Of a stretch of 64,000 nucleotides of DNA, positions 34,252-45,846 are shown in pieces (the stretch's first letter is position 1; the number at the start of each line of letters is the position of its first letter). The stretch lies in contig CM069598.1 in assembly GCA_035771175.1 (NCBI GenBank), positions 15,686,438 through 15,750,437 on the forward strand, read 5' to 3'. The notes below the pieces were generated by a model that saw only the letters and a list, made by a program, of their open reading frames with translations, searched no databases and was not told where the DNA came from. The stretch comes from Paratinospora sagittata. Lineage: Eukaryota; Streptophyta; Magnoliopsida; Ranunculales; Menispermaceae. Both the position numbers and the translations under genes were made by a program.

Positions 34252-35144
34252 ACTTGCAAGATTCCTTCCTTTTATCAAATTTATTCAGCGAAGGCAATCA
34301 AAGATTCCACCTAAGTCCCTCCCATCACAGAACAACAATACCTAGAAAATAAATCCCTTCATTCCTCTCGCTCAAACATGATTCTTATAAAATTTTAAGA
34401 AAAAAAATTCCAGAAATTCTTGGATCCATGTCTAAAAACCCATCAAATGAAGAAGAAGAAGAAGAAGAAGGGTGTCTTACAAGTAATACAATGATGGAAT
34501 TGAGCAAAACTAATTAAATGATCAACCAACACAAATTCCCAAGAAAACCCAGTAAAATTTACCCGAGAAAGCAAGGAATCCAAATGTATCCCAAGAGAAA
34601 AAGGCAATAGAATTCCAAACCCAAGTAATTTTCTCGTAAAAGAAACAAAATCCTTTAGAAAACTTCGACGCCGTAAAACACATCGCAACGAAGACCTTTC
34701 GCAGGGTGGAAGATACGCATGGAAGGTTCCTGTGCCGCCCCGTATCCTCTGTGTGTGTTTTTACAAATTTAAAAGAATTAGAGAGTTCCATTAGAATTTA
34801 AGAAAAAAGAAGAGCTTACATAGTAAAATACCAAAACTTGTTTTTTTTTTAAGCTGTAAATAAACAAAATTTTAAAAAAATTAGGGACGTCAATGGCTTG
34901 ATTCAAAAACCCATGTAACCTAAAAGAACTAAATAAATATTTTTATTATATTATTGTAAATAAATATTATTTTTGTTTAAAATAAATATTGTTATACGTT
35001 AATGGTCTAAATCAATTAACCTTAGAACCAAAATTGGACTCTAAATCAGTCCAAACCAAACTCATGACGTCCTACTTTAACGGGAAGTTTAACTTAAATT
35101 TGCATCCCCCAATTTAGGGTTTAAGAAAATTTCGGTCCGTCTCC

Positions 35145-35189
35145 ATGAAATCTCCGCAAGGTCTCCCCCTCTCCACCGAATCGCCATGA
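35145..35189 (+). promoter_or_regulatory. Upstream ORF overlapping the TAF8-like copy B start codon
   Basis: ATG 35145 opens a 14-codon frame (MKSPQGLPLSTESP) whose TGA at 35187-35189 overlaps the main ATG at 35186 as ATGA. In copy A the matching ATG (29823) is in frame with the main coding sequence because about 17 bp are absent. Such an overlap could lower initiation or allow re-initiation; this is inference. Confidence 0.55.
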
Positions 35190-35941
35190 GTAAAAACACC
35201 GATAACACAGAACAACAACAAGAAGAAGAAACCCTAAAGGATACAGTTACACCTGAGTTCTTCTACTCTTCCATCGCGAAGATAGCAGTCGCGCAGATTT
35301 GCCAATCACTCGGCTTCAACGGCTCTCAAAACTCCGCTCTAAACACCCTCTCCAACATCGCCACAATGTACCTACAAACCCTAGCGAAATCCGCGTCTAC
35401 GAGCGCGAACTCCTGCGGTAGAACCACGTGTAATGCGTTCGACATGATCCACGCGATTGAGCACATGAACTCAGCTCAAGGCTTCGCAGGGTTATCAAAC
35501 GCGAGTCAGCCGTTGCTAAAATCCGGAATCATTAAAGAGATTATCAGATTCGCGAGGTGTGTGGACGAAATCCCCTTCGCCAAACCAATCCCCCGCAGAA
35601 ATTACCCTAAAAGATTGGGTTTTTCGAGAAGGGTTGTTCGATCTAGGTCGTATTCGCATATTCCAGCTTGGGTTCCTGATTTTCCTGATCGGAGCACGTA
35701 TGAGAAAAGTGAAAGTAGGGGTTTTAGAGGAGAGATGAGCCAATTACATGAGGTTTTAGATGAATCAATGTATGGAGATGGAGAAAAGGGCAGTGATTGT
35801 GAGCGACAGGAAGAGGATGAGAACATGACGAAAAAGAAGATGAAGATGATGATGATGATAACGACGACGATGAATTTGCCGGTGGGACGGGAGAAAGTGA
35901 AGTTCAAGTTAGGGAAAGGGTTTAGGGGGATTAAGCAATGA
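35186..35941 (+). CDS. TAF8-like histone-fold (Bromo_TP) protein, copy B
   Basis: An intronless 251-residue protein, nearly identical to copy A. It starts MSKNTDNTEQQQEEETLKD. The histone fold covers about residues 25-105 (FFYSSIAKIAVAQICQSLGF, AFDMIHAIEHM), and the TAF8-like segment SHIPAWVPDFPDRSTYEKSE follows. The proline in WVPDFPD agrees better with the family than the leucine in copy A. The C-terminal Lys/Met-rich run differs by small in-frame changes (KKKMKMMMMI). Both copies keep an open frame over the whole length, which suggests recent duplication or selection on both. The expected role is in TFIID assembly with another histone-fold TAF. Confidence 0.87.
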   Translation: MSKNTDNTEQQQEEETLKDTVTPEFFYSSIAKIAVAQICQSLGFNGSQNSALNTLSNIATMYLQTLAKSASTSANSCGRTTCNAFDMIHAIEHMNSAQGFAGLSNASQPLLKSGIIKEIIRFARCVDEIPFAKPIPRRNYPKRLGFSRRVVRSRSYSHIPAWVPDFPDRSTYEKSESRGFRGEMSQLHEVLDESMYGDGEKGSDCERQEEDENMTKKKMKMMMMITTTMNLPVGREKVKFKLGKGFRGIKQ

Positions 35942-36191
35942 GATTTGCAGTTTTGCAGAAGAAAATGAAGAAGATTGCATTATTTTTGGATCTTTGCTTT
36001 CGCGGCAAAAACGAACGGCTTGTACTAATTATTACTAGATCAGCTTTAGGTTTGCTAGTGATGGAAATTGCGAAAAGAATGGTAATGTATTGCAGAAGAC
36101 TCGAACCTAGACTACTAGCTTTAACGAAGATGCCTGTGTGCAGTATGTCACGCCACTCATGCCAGCAGCTAATGGTTGTGGGGCATTGTAT

Positions 36192-36637
36192 TTTTTAATA
36201 CTATTAATTTGCATTTGGCACTCGGGAAATATGGTCCAAATTTTATGTTTTGGCATGAAGTGGAATAATATAAAAATAATTTTATTTCATCATGATATTT
36301 CATTCTAATGAAATAAAATAATTCCAACCAAAAAATAATCTTACCATTTTTTTTTTCTTTTTTTAACTATATTTCGTTCCTCCTTTTTTTTTTCTTTGGG
36401 TCTCTTCTTCTTCTTCCTCATTCTTCCTTTTTTTTTAATAAATAAATAAATAAAATTCATCAACAACCATAAATTGGCGATAGTAAAATCATTTGCAATT
36501 TCGTAAAATTTGTGTTTTCTTTTTCTTTTTATTTTTTATATAATTTAATTTTTTATTTTAATTTCAAACATAAGAGTATTCTATTTTTAATTTTATTCAA
36601 TCTCATAAAAATAATTATATAATCTCATCTTTTAATC
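36192..36637. other. Extra DNA in duplication copy B
   Basis: Absent from copy A at the matching place (about 30838). It includes a short palindromic segment around 36285-36312 (ATTTCAT...ATGAAAT) and T-rich tracts. It may be an insertion in B or a deletion in A. No element ends could be set. Confidence 0.5.
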
Positions 36638-37134
36638 GAGCAACTCTATATAACCATCTGAACAAATTTATAATCTATTTTTAACTAAGATATGAAGCAA
36701 AATATATTTATCTTAAACTTATGAATGAGGCACAATACTTCACATCCGAGACTCTTCCTACTAGCAGAATATTTCAATTTAATAATTTGAGGGAACGAGT
36801 TAAGTTCATAAAAATTACCCCAGAATAAAAAAAAAAATCCATCATCAAAATTTTCATAACCGGTTATGACCAAAGTATTTTTATGTTACTGCTAAATTTG
36901 AAGAATAATTCCAAATATTTTCATTTCTTCTTTAATAAATGATTCTATATTTCTGTATAATTGTATATATAAACAACATTTTTTCTACAAGACATCCTAG
37001 AGGGGATTGCCTTCTCAATCAGATAAAGGGAAGGTGCTCATAGATTAAAAGAAAAACCGGTGTGAAGTGCAAAAATAAATAGTACAAATAATTTAATAAA
37101 AAAGAAAAATAAAAAGCTTTTTCATACAATGTTT

Positions 37135-37343
37135 TTTTTTTAGTTTGACCGTTAAGCGGCACTCAGGTGGTATTCTCATCTACTTTACGGCGTGATTAAT
37201 CCATTTGGATTTGACTCGAGTTGGACCACAAAAATACAAATGTCTCCTAGCAAATGGTAGCTCCATACGCGATGAGGGTTTTGAACTCACGACCTCGCTT
37301 ACGGAGAACGGATGCGAAGCGATCCAAACCAACTAAATATTGG
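37135..37343 (-). mobile_element. tRNA-derived SINE
   Basis: It is flanked by TACAATGTTT at 37125-37134 and 37344-37353. In the minus direction it has an A-box-like TTAGTTGGTTTGG near its start, the B-box-like GTGAGTTCAAAACCC about 50 bases on, and ends in an A-rich tail next to the left duplicate. The sequence differs from the SINE at 11765-12102, so it is another family. Confidence 0.8.
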
Positions 37344-37449
37344 TACAATGTTTCACAACTTCAACTTGTTTTTTTTTTTTTAATTTTTTCATTAACTTTT
37401 AACATTTGTTACGATGAATTACATGCATATAATTAATTCAAGATCAATG

Positions 37450-38208
37450 TGTTGGACCATATTCCTGGAATACCGAGCTGAAGACACGTCAGACCATGTT
37501 AGTATTGACAGGAAGGACGTGATACAGACCAAGTTGACATACCGACCTAATCTGGACGAAGAATGTCAAGCTACTAAGCCATGCAAGTGACCCAAAACCT
37601 GGTCGATACTACCGACCAAGATGGAAAACCTGTCGAATCATCAAATAACGACTGTGCGAGATCTACTGCGACAATCTCGGGATTTTCTACTAGTTCAACA
37701 ATGATAAGGATTATTCTACTTTCCAAGTCCCACTAGAAGGCTATTCAGTTCTTCTAATTCAACTAGGAGTGGACTAAATCTCTCCTACTCCGAATAGGAA
37801 GAGGACTAAATCCCTCGTGATCCGATTGGGATGCTTCTGGGCATTCTCAATTCGACTAGAAAGTCTTTAAGTTCTCCTAATTCGACTAGAACTATACTTT
37901 AAGGCCAAATACCCAACCCTATAAAAACCCTATCACCCCTAAGGGGAAAGGTACATTATTCTCTACATAGCTCAACTCTACTATTCTATTACTCTTTTAC
38001 GAGCTCTGAACTAACTTAGACATCGAAGGGTTTTTGGTCGGCACTAAACCGATGATCCTCACAATAGCTTATTCTCTTTTCTGTTCTTTCCTCTTTCAGA
38101 TCATAATCTCCGGCGTCCAGACTAGTTCTCCGGCAAATTTTAGAATATATTAGCATTATTTTCTCAAACTCATCATCTTATTGGTGTTGGTCAAATCTTG
38201 CACTAACA
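37450..38208 (+). repeat. 5' LTR of a gypsy element (plus strand)
   Basis: It starts TGTTGGACCAT and ends GCACTAACA, followed by TTTGGCGTCGTCTGTGGGAA, the junction and primer-binding region common in plant Tat/Athila-type gypsy elements. TATAAAAACCC near 37920 may be the promoter TATA box. Its 3' partner is not in the window. Confidence 0.8.
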
Positions 38209-38261
38209 TTTGGCGTCGTCTGTGGGAATCGACTCTTTGAACCAAAAACAACTCTTCCACA

Positions 38262-39788
38262 ATGAGCCAAGAAGCGGAGATTCTGATGGAACTGGAACCA
38301 GTAGCACCTCAAGATAAGAAGTGAGGAAAACCACCAAAGAAGTCGAAAAAATCTTTTACTGAGAAGCAAAAAGCAAGACTTACAACCGTCGAAAAGAATC
38401 TGGAAAAAATGTTCCAGATGGTCCTAGAACAACACTAGATGCAACAACAAATACTGAAGGAAGTCCTCCTCGTCCCAGCAACTCCCGACTACCGACCTCG
38501 TAGAAAGGAGGTAAGTCGGCGCCCGAGCGTGACTTCCTAATAAAAATCAAAACGGAGTCACTGCCTACCGTGCTCTAACCCCAGGCCACTGCCCATGGGA
38601 GATATGCGTCACTCTCTTGATGCAAAACAGGGTTCGAACTCAGCATCCACATGTCCCAGGTTGGCATCTCCAAAGCCAGCTAAAATACCAAAGGCTTTTT
38701 AAACCAAAATGGTACCGACGCAACGATCTCACACCGAAAGAAGTAATAGGAAAAGGTCGGTATCAAGGAGGTCAGTATGCTCCAAGCACACCAGATCCAG
38801 ATTCAGTGGAGATCAGTCTCGGTACTATAATGAGCACAAAGACCTCCCATATCCGTTCGTAAAGGAGATTAACAACGCTTCTTTACCTAAGGGTGTTAAG
38901 ACTGTTAAGGTAAAAAAGTACAAAGGAAAAGGAGATCCTAGAGACCACATCGAGAACTATAAATCTTGGGTGTTGTTCAAAGGCTATGACGATACTACTA
39001 TGTGCAAGGGCTTCAAGATTACGCTCGGTGGTCTACGCTCGGAGAACAGGATCCATTGCTTCGTTTGGGCACCTAGCCCATAAATTCATCGACCACTTTG
39101 TTGGAAAGAAGGACAGAGAAAAGTCAGTAAATAACTTGCTAGAGAGAGTTTAAAATATTATCTAAATCATTTTGACAATGTCAGAGTCAAAGTAGATGAT
39201 TATGATGACAAAGTCGCAGTAACAACTAGAAAAGATCACAAGAGGAAAAACCGAAAGAATATACTAGGGGTGGAAAGAAGCCTGACTCTGGTCAACATGA
39301 TCAGAGGAGCAACAAAGTTCCTCAGAATGTGTATTCCAACTACACAGCTCTGAACGTCTCGCGGGAAAAAGTCTTGTTGGAGATCCAAGATAGAGGCTAC
39401 ATGAGATAGCCTAGGAAGTTGAAAGCACACGCAAACCAGAGAGACAAAAAGAGGTACTATCGCTACCACAGTGATCATGGACATGACACAGACCAGTGTC
39501 ATGATATGAAGGAGGAAATTCAGACGTTGATTCGTAAAGGACATCTGAAGGAGTTTGTTCAAGACTCCGACTAGAAAATGAACGTAGCCTCTCAAAAGGA
39601 TCAAACTGAAACAGTCGGGGAGATCATAACTATTTTCAGAGGTGAACAGGTCAATACCTCCAATCGGGTTGTGAAAACATATGTCTGAGAAGCTAGGTTG
39701 GAAGTGATGAACATGAGATACCGACCAGGAAAACATAAGAGAACTAACTTCACGATCATTTTCACGGTGAAGAGGCACAGGGCATTTT
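38262..39788 (+). pseudogene. Gypsy gag remnant (Tat/Athila-like)
   Basis: Follows the LTR at 37450-38208. Gag-like blocks include PFVKEINNASLPKGVKTVKV (38860-38915) and RYYRYHSDHGHDTDQCHD (39450-39505), the latter close to the zinc-finger-like region of plant Tat-lineage Gag. KEEIQTLIRKGHLKEFV follows. Several stops (first at 38322) and a frameshift near 38830 break it. No pol follows; another gypsy element on the minus strand begins at 39789. Confidence 0.8.
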
Positions 39789-40364
39789 TCACCTCACTTT
39801 CTAGCACTTCCTTGATTCCCTCCTCCACTCACCTCACTTTCTAGCACATTCTTGGATTCTCTCATCCACTCACCTCATTTTCTAGCACATTCTTGGATTC
39901 TCTCCTCCACTCACCTCACTTTCTAGCACATTCTTGGATTAGAGAAGTGGGCATGGGACACTTGTCCACTTTCATGCACCAACCTTCACATGTGTTGGTC
40001 TCATACTACCCATACTAACCACATGTACTTTAACCAATCTCATGCTTCAATGTATTTTAAATGTCCAATCCATTTAATACACCAAATTTTCATTCTCATT
40101 TATCCTTTTATTCAATCAATCCTAACTCATATCAATTCATGGTTTAATGGGCCCATGCGTAAATAATAACATATGCATTATAATTTAATTTAACATGACC
40201 CGTATACAATTATGATACACATATTTATATACATTATCAAGCATCAACTATACAAACATTAAACAACCATCAAACAAGCACCAAACATATTAAGGCAACG
40301 CATAGAGTTTGGGCAAAGTGCAATTAGGTTATGGGCTAGATGAAATAATTTTCGGGGCGTCACA
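39789..40364 (-). repeat. 3' LTR of gypsy element 39789-45846, truncated
   Basis: It has about four copies of a 41-bp unit containing CACCTCACTTTCTAGCACAT, and then over 400 bp almost identical to 45427-45846. The part matching 45075 to about 45290 is missing. Confidence 0.9.
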
Positions 40365-40407
40365 TCACACCCACCTTAGAATGAACTTCGTCCTCGAAGT
40401 TTTAAGG

Positions 40408-43400
40408 TTATGAAATACCTAAGCCCATGAACTCGGCAAAGTGCTCCATCATGTAGTCCTCACGCTCCCAAGTAACCTGCTCCTCGCCATGGAACTGCCA
40501 TCTCACCTTAATCATCGGAATCACGCGGTTACGTAACCTCTGGACCTTCCGGTCGAGTATCTGAATAGGTTCCTCATCATAAGTCCCATCCTGCCTTAGT
40601 TCAATGTTCCTCCAGTCCAAGACGTGATCAAAATCACTCTTGTACACTCTCAACATTGACACATGAAAGACATTGTAGACTGCTGCTAACTGAGGTGGCA
40701 AGGCTAATCGGTAAGCGACGGGGCCAATTCGTTCTAAAACCTCGAACGGCCCAATAAATCTCGGAGCGAGTTTGCCTTTTATCCCAAATCTAGTTTGGCC
40801 CTTCTGAGGTGAGACCTTCAATAAAACTTGGTCACCTACCTCGAACTCTACGGTCTTCCGCTTGGCATCAGTGTAACTCTTCTGCCTGTCTTGGGCTACT
40901 TTTATATTATTCTTGATCCTCTTAATCTTCTCTGTGTATTCTTGTACAAACTCTGGTCCCATCACCGCAACATCCCCTACCTCTGTCCAACAGATCGGAG
41001 ATCTACAGGGTCGACCATACAATGCCTCAAAAGGAACCATGCCAATACTGGACTGATAGCTGTTGTTGTACGCGAACTCACACAGATGTATGTACTCCTC
41101 CCAGTTACCACTGGACTCAAGGACACAAGCTCGAAGCATATCCTCTAAAATCGATATCAACCTCTCAGACTGGCCATCCGTCTAGGGGTGAAAAGCGGTA
41201 CTGAGATCTAGTCTAGTGCCGAGCTGCCTCTGCAACCCCTGCCAGAATACCGATGTAAACCTCGGATCCCTATCTGACACAATCGAAACTGGCACTCCAT
41301 GTAATCTGACTATCTCCCGCATATAGAGTCTGCTCAGCTTGTCCATAGAATCTCTAGTGTTCACCAGTAGAAAGTGAGCGGACTTGGTCAAGCGATCAAT
41401 AATAACCCAAACAGCATTATGTCTCCTCGGGGCGTTGGGTAATCCCACAACAAAGTCCATAGTGACGTGCTCCCATTTCCACTCAGGAATGGCAAGCGGT
41501 TGCATCTGCCCTCCAGGCCTCTGATGCTCAGCTTTGACTCTTTGACAGATCTCACACCTCTGAATGAACTGCGCTATTTCTCTCTTCATGTCGGGCCACC
41601 AATACATTCTTTTCATATCATGATACATCTTGGTTCCGCCAGGATGAATAGCATAATGAGATCTGTGAGCCTTTTGGAGAACACTCTGTCTGAGTCGTGG
41701 ATCTGTGGGAACCCATAAACGTCCCCTAAATCTCAAGGCACCATCAGATGACGAGTGCCAATCAGTAAAATCACTGCTCTCAGCCCAAGACTTGTATATC
41801 CCATAATCAACGTCAAGTCTTTGTTGGTCAATTACCTCCTGGACTTGTGTAGGTTGAGCTCTCATTTGAGCACATATCACAATCTGATCTGAAGGGGTAG
41901 CACATATACTCATAATCATAGCCGCCTCAAGTAGTCTCCACTCATGAGACATCTGGTGTGCTACCATAACTGTCTCTACCAGCTTCCTGCTCAACGCATC
42001 AGCCACTACATTGGTTTTACCTGGGGTGGTATTCCAATGTAAAATCATAGTCTTTGAGGAGCTCTAACCACCTTCTCTGCCTCATGTTCAATTCATTCTG
42101 AGAGAACAAGTACTTGAGGCTCTTATGGTCAGAATACAAAGTGAATCTCTCACCATAGAGATAATGCCTCCAAATCTTCAAAGCAAAAACCACTGCGGCC
42201 AGTTCTAAGTCATGAACAGGGTAGTTCTTTTCATGCACCTTCAACTACCTCGATGCATAAGCAATGACCCTATCCTTCTGCATCAACACGCAACCCATGC
42301 AAATAGGAGAGGCATCAGTATAGATAACCAACTCCTGATCAGGCTCTGGCAAAATTAACACTGGCGTAGATGTCAATCTTTTCTTCAGCTCTAAAAAGGC
42401 ATTCTCACACTCCTCGGTCCATACAAAGGACACATATTTCTGGGTGAGCCTAGTCATAGGCGTAGCTATCTTGGAGAATCCCTGAACGAATCTCCTATAG
42501 TAACCAGCTAACCCAAGAAAGCTTCTGATCTCGGTCACTGTCGTAGGCCTAGGCCAACTGATAATGGCTTCAACCTTAGACGGATCAACTGAAATCCCCT
42601 CAGAACTCACCACATGACCTAAGAACTTCACTTCGGTGATCCAAAACTCGCACTTGCTCAGCTTTGCATATAGCCTATGCTCTCTCAGAGTTTGCAAGGT
42701 CACTCTAAGGTGTTCTTCATGCTCAGCCTGAGTCTTGGAATACACCAATATGTCATCAATGAAGACGATGACAAACTTATCCAGATACTGCCTAAAGACC
42801 CTCTGCATCAGGTCCATGAACATCGCCGGTGCATTAGTAACAACAAATGGCATCACAAGGAACTCATAATGTCCATAGCGGGTTCTGAATGCTGTCTTAG
42901 GCTCATCCTCCTCCCTGATCCTCAGCTGATGATACCCGGAGCGCAAATCAATCTTCGAAAAATACCTCGCTCCACTCAACTGATCAAACAAGTCATCAAT
43001 CCTTGGGAGAAGATATTTGTTCTTGATGGTCACTCTGTTCAATTGGCGATAGTCGATGCACAACCGCAAGCTCCCATCTTTCTTTTTCACAAAAAGAACT
43101 AGAGCTCCCCAGGGTGACACGCTCGGGCAAATAAAGCCCTTAGCCAATAACTCCTCGAGCTGTTTCTGCAACTCTCTCAACTCGGCTGGCGCCATTCTAT
43201 ATGGGGCCATGGAGATAGGCTTCGTGCCAGGGATTAGTTCAATAATGAAATCAATCTCTCGCTTCGGTGGTAATCCTGGAAGATCCGCAGGGAACACATC
43301 TGTAAAGTCCCTAACAATGGCAATATCCTCAAGTATCACATCACTAGTCTCTTCTTCATCAGGCACTAACCCAGCCAAAATCTCCCTATCTCCATCAGTC

Positions 43401-44920
43401 ACAAATCTACCCCTTGTGACTGTCTGGTCTGAAGCTCTACCCTGTAGTGTAAACACTGGGTGTCCGGGGATATGAAAAATGATTCTCTTCGTGAAACAGT
43501 CGATAACTGCATGATAAGCTGCGAGCCAATCCATCCCTAAAATTGCATCAAACTCTAAAAACTCTAGGACTCGAAAGTCAATTGGCATATCAACATCACC
43601 AATCTGAACCACACACTGGCTACAGATCATGTTCGGGTAGATCCTTTCCCCAGCTACAGTACTCACCACTAACCATGTACTAGCCCTAATGGGAGTCAAA
43701 TGCAAACTATCTACCATACGTCCAGATATGAATGATAATGTAGAATCAGCATCAAATAATACATGCATAGAAGTACCACAAATAATAAGAGTACCTTCCA
43801 CCAAAGTCCTGGATGCTGTCGGGTCTGGCTCAGTAGCTGCCTTCACTGTCTCTCTGGCACTGGACTGCTGCACAAATCCCTGAGCTCTTTGAAAATTCGG
43901 ACACTCGAGCTTCCTATGCCCAGCCTGCCCACAATGAAAACATAAGAATGGAGCCCTGTGCGCAAATGACCCAGTCTGAGATGTCGTCACATAACTTCCT
44001 CGGCCTCTACCTCTGCCTCGGCCAGCAGTCTGTGGGAATGGGGGTCTCGGTGCCTGAATAGGAATCGGGACAGGAGAGGAAACCACTGGTGAAGCCATCA
44101 TACCAGTCTGAACCTGGGATGCCTTACTCTGAGCACCATCAGACTGTGCTCTTCCATAAAACTTTCTCTTCCTTTCCCATCTTCCCTTCTTCCACGAAGT
44201 TTGGAACTGTCCCCCAGACTCTGCTTGTGAAGTCTGCTCGCCTGGAGCTGCCCGTGTAGACATGCCATCAACCCGCTCAGCCAACTCATATTGTTTGGCC
44301 CTCTGGACCACTGTGGTAAAATCAGTCATCTTCGTCACAGACAAAGCCTGTCGGATCGCAGGCCTTAGGTTCAAAGAAAACCTCATAATCTTGTCACTCG
44401 GCGTCTGAACTAACCCAGGGGCATAAACTGCGAGCTGCCTAAATCTGAGCTCGTACTCCCTGACTGACATGGTGCCCTGTGCGAGATTCAAAAACTCGAG
44501 TTGTTTAGCCTGTCTCTCAGTCTCTGGAACGTAAGCCTGTAAGAACAACCGTTTGAAGGTGTCTCAGCTCTTCACTGCCCCCTGTGTATCCAACACTGAA
44601 AGCCACCAGTCCTCTGTATCACTCTCCAGTGTGTGAGCAACACATAGGACTTGAAACTCCTCATCAAGCTCTAAGGAGCGACTGATCTTCTCAACATTCT
44701 TCAGCCAATCTTCGGCCTTCTTCAAGTCAACCCCACCAGTGAATTCCTTAGGCTTTAGCTTCATGAACTTCTCTAGCAGTTTGATCCACCGATCAGTGGG
44801 GTTCTCCACAACAATAGGAGCAGGTGTAGGCATAGGCTGAGGTACAACCATTTGAAGTCCTGCTGCCCCTGCAGCTCCACTAGCCTCGGCCCCACTAGTG
44901 CCCGCCTCATAACTACCCAT
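40408..44920 (-). pseudogene. Gypsy Gag-Pol, nearly continuous but with stops and one frameshift
   Basis: Domains in order from 44920: Gag; zinc knuckle [14 protein letters not shown] at about 43905-43950; protease region with [10 protein letters not shown] where the family has a D-S/T-G active site. RT is at about 42700-43150 with [10 protein letters not shown]. RNase H covers 42020-42370, the integrase zinc finger ([13 protein letters not shown]) about 41560-41660, and the integrase core 41180-41490. The C-terminus ends GEEQVTWEREDYM, a chromodomain-like tail. In-frame stops lie at 44561-44563 (TGA), 42246-42248 (TAG) and 41184-41186 (TAG), and there is one frameshift near 42025. Few lesions suggest a fairly young insertion. 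Confidence 0.92.
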
Positions 44921-45074
44921 ATCATATAATACACGCAGAAAATATGATAGTAAGACTTTAAGTTAGTTCCTTTAAGCTTTTTAATCACCTAAATCTCTCA
45001 CTCAATTCCTAGGTCAAAGTCATCTAAGTCCAATACATAGACCAAACCTAGTAAAATCAGGCTCTGATACCAAC

Positions 45075-45846
45075 TGTGGCGACCCCGCACCCCGGACCAC
45101 CAACCCCACAGGGAATGGCGTGTGGAATGCCGGGGCGGGACGCCCGGCGTAGGCATCTCCGACCACTCCTCAACTCTCGTGAGGTGGTTGAGACCCTATG
45201 AGCCTTATCTCAAACAACGACATAATATCAAAAGGTACTAAACAAAATTACCCACCGTATTAATCATCCAAGACAAGAGATAGCACATTATTGGATTCTT
45301 TCATCCACTCACCTCATTTCTCTAGCACATTCTTGGATTCTCTCCTCCACTCACCTCACTTTCTAGCACATTCTTGGATTCTCTCCTCCACTCACCTCAC
45401 TTTCTAGCACATTCTTGGATTAGAGAAGTAGGCATGGGACACTTGTCCACTTTCATGCACCAACCTTCACATGTGTTGGTCTCATACTACCCATACTAAC
45501 CACATGTACTTTAACCAATCTCATGCTTTCATGTATTTTAAATATCCAATCCATTTAATACACCAAATTTTCATTCTCATTTATCCTTTTATTCAATCAA
45601 TCCTAACTCATATCAATTCATGGTTTAATGGGCCCATGCATAAATAATAACATATGCATTATAATTTAATTTAACATGACCCGTATACAATTTATGATAC
45701 ACATATTTATATACATTATCAAGCATCAACTATACAAACATTAAACAACCATCAAACAAGCACCAAACATATTAAGGCAACGCATAGAGTTTGGGCAAAG
45801 TGCAATTGGGTTATGGGCTAGATGAAATAATTTTCGGGGCGTCACA
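45075..45846 (-). repeat. 5' LTR of gypsy element 39789-45846
   Basis: A 772-bp LTR with TG...CA ends. It has about three copies of the 41-bp unit at 45300-45420. A GC-rich first 130 bp contrasts with the AT-rich remainder. Confidence 0.9.

Larger units (their letters stand above)
34252..37131. repeat. Segmental duplication, copy B
   Basis: The counterpart of 28283-31425. 34252-34830 copies the OTU 5'-UTR intron, untranslated exon and promoter, but no OTU coding exon follows, so this part is an orphan promoter pointing left with an altered TATA-like box. 35186-35941 is TAF8-like copy B. About 440 bp at 36192-36637 has no equivalent in copy A. Confidence 0.92.
39789..45846 (-). mobile_element. 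Ty3/gypsy chromovirus-type element, nearly full length, inactive
   Basis: The right LTR (5' in element sense) is 45075-45846: it runs TGTGGCGACC to GTCACA on the plus strand, next to the primer-binding-site complement GCTCTGATACCA at 45061-45072. The left LTR (39789-40364) matches it but lacks about the first 200 bp, so the left end is truncated. A region with CCTCGAAG beside the left LTR fits the conserved GAGGACGAA box upstream of the polypurine tract. Internal Gag-Pol reads 44920 to 40408. TAATG follows the right end, with no partner on the left. Confidence 0.92.

Noticed and set aside
42677..43475. Plus-strand frames of about 140 codons
   Set aside because: They are antisense to the well-supported gypsy RT and protease and show no similarity of their own.
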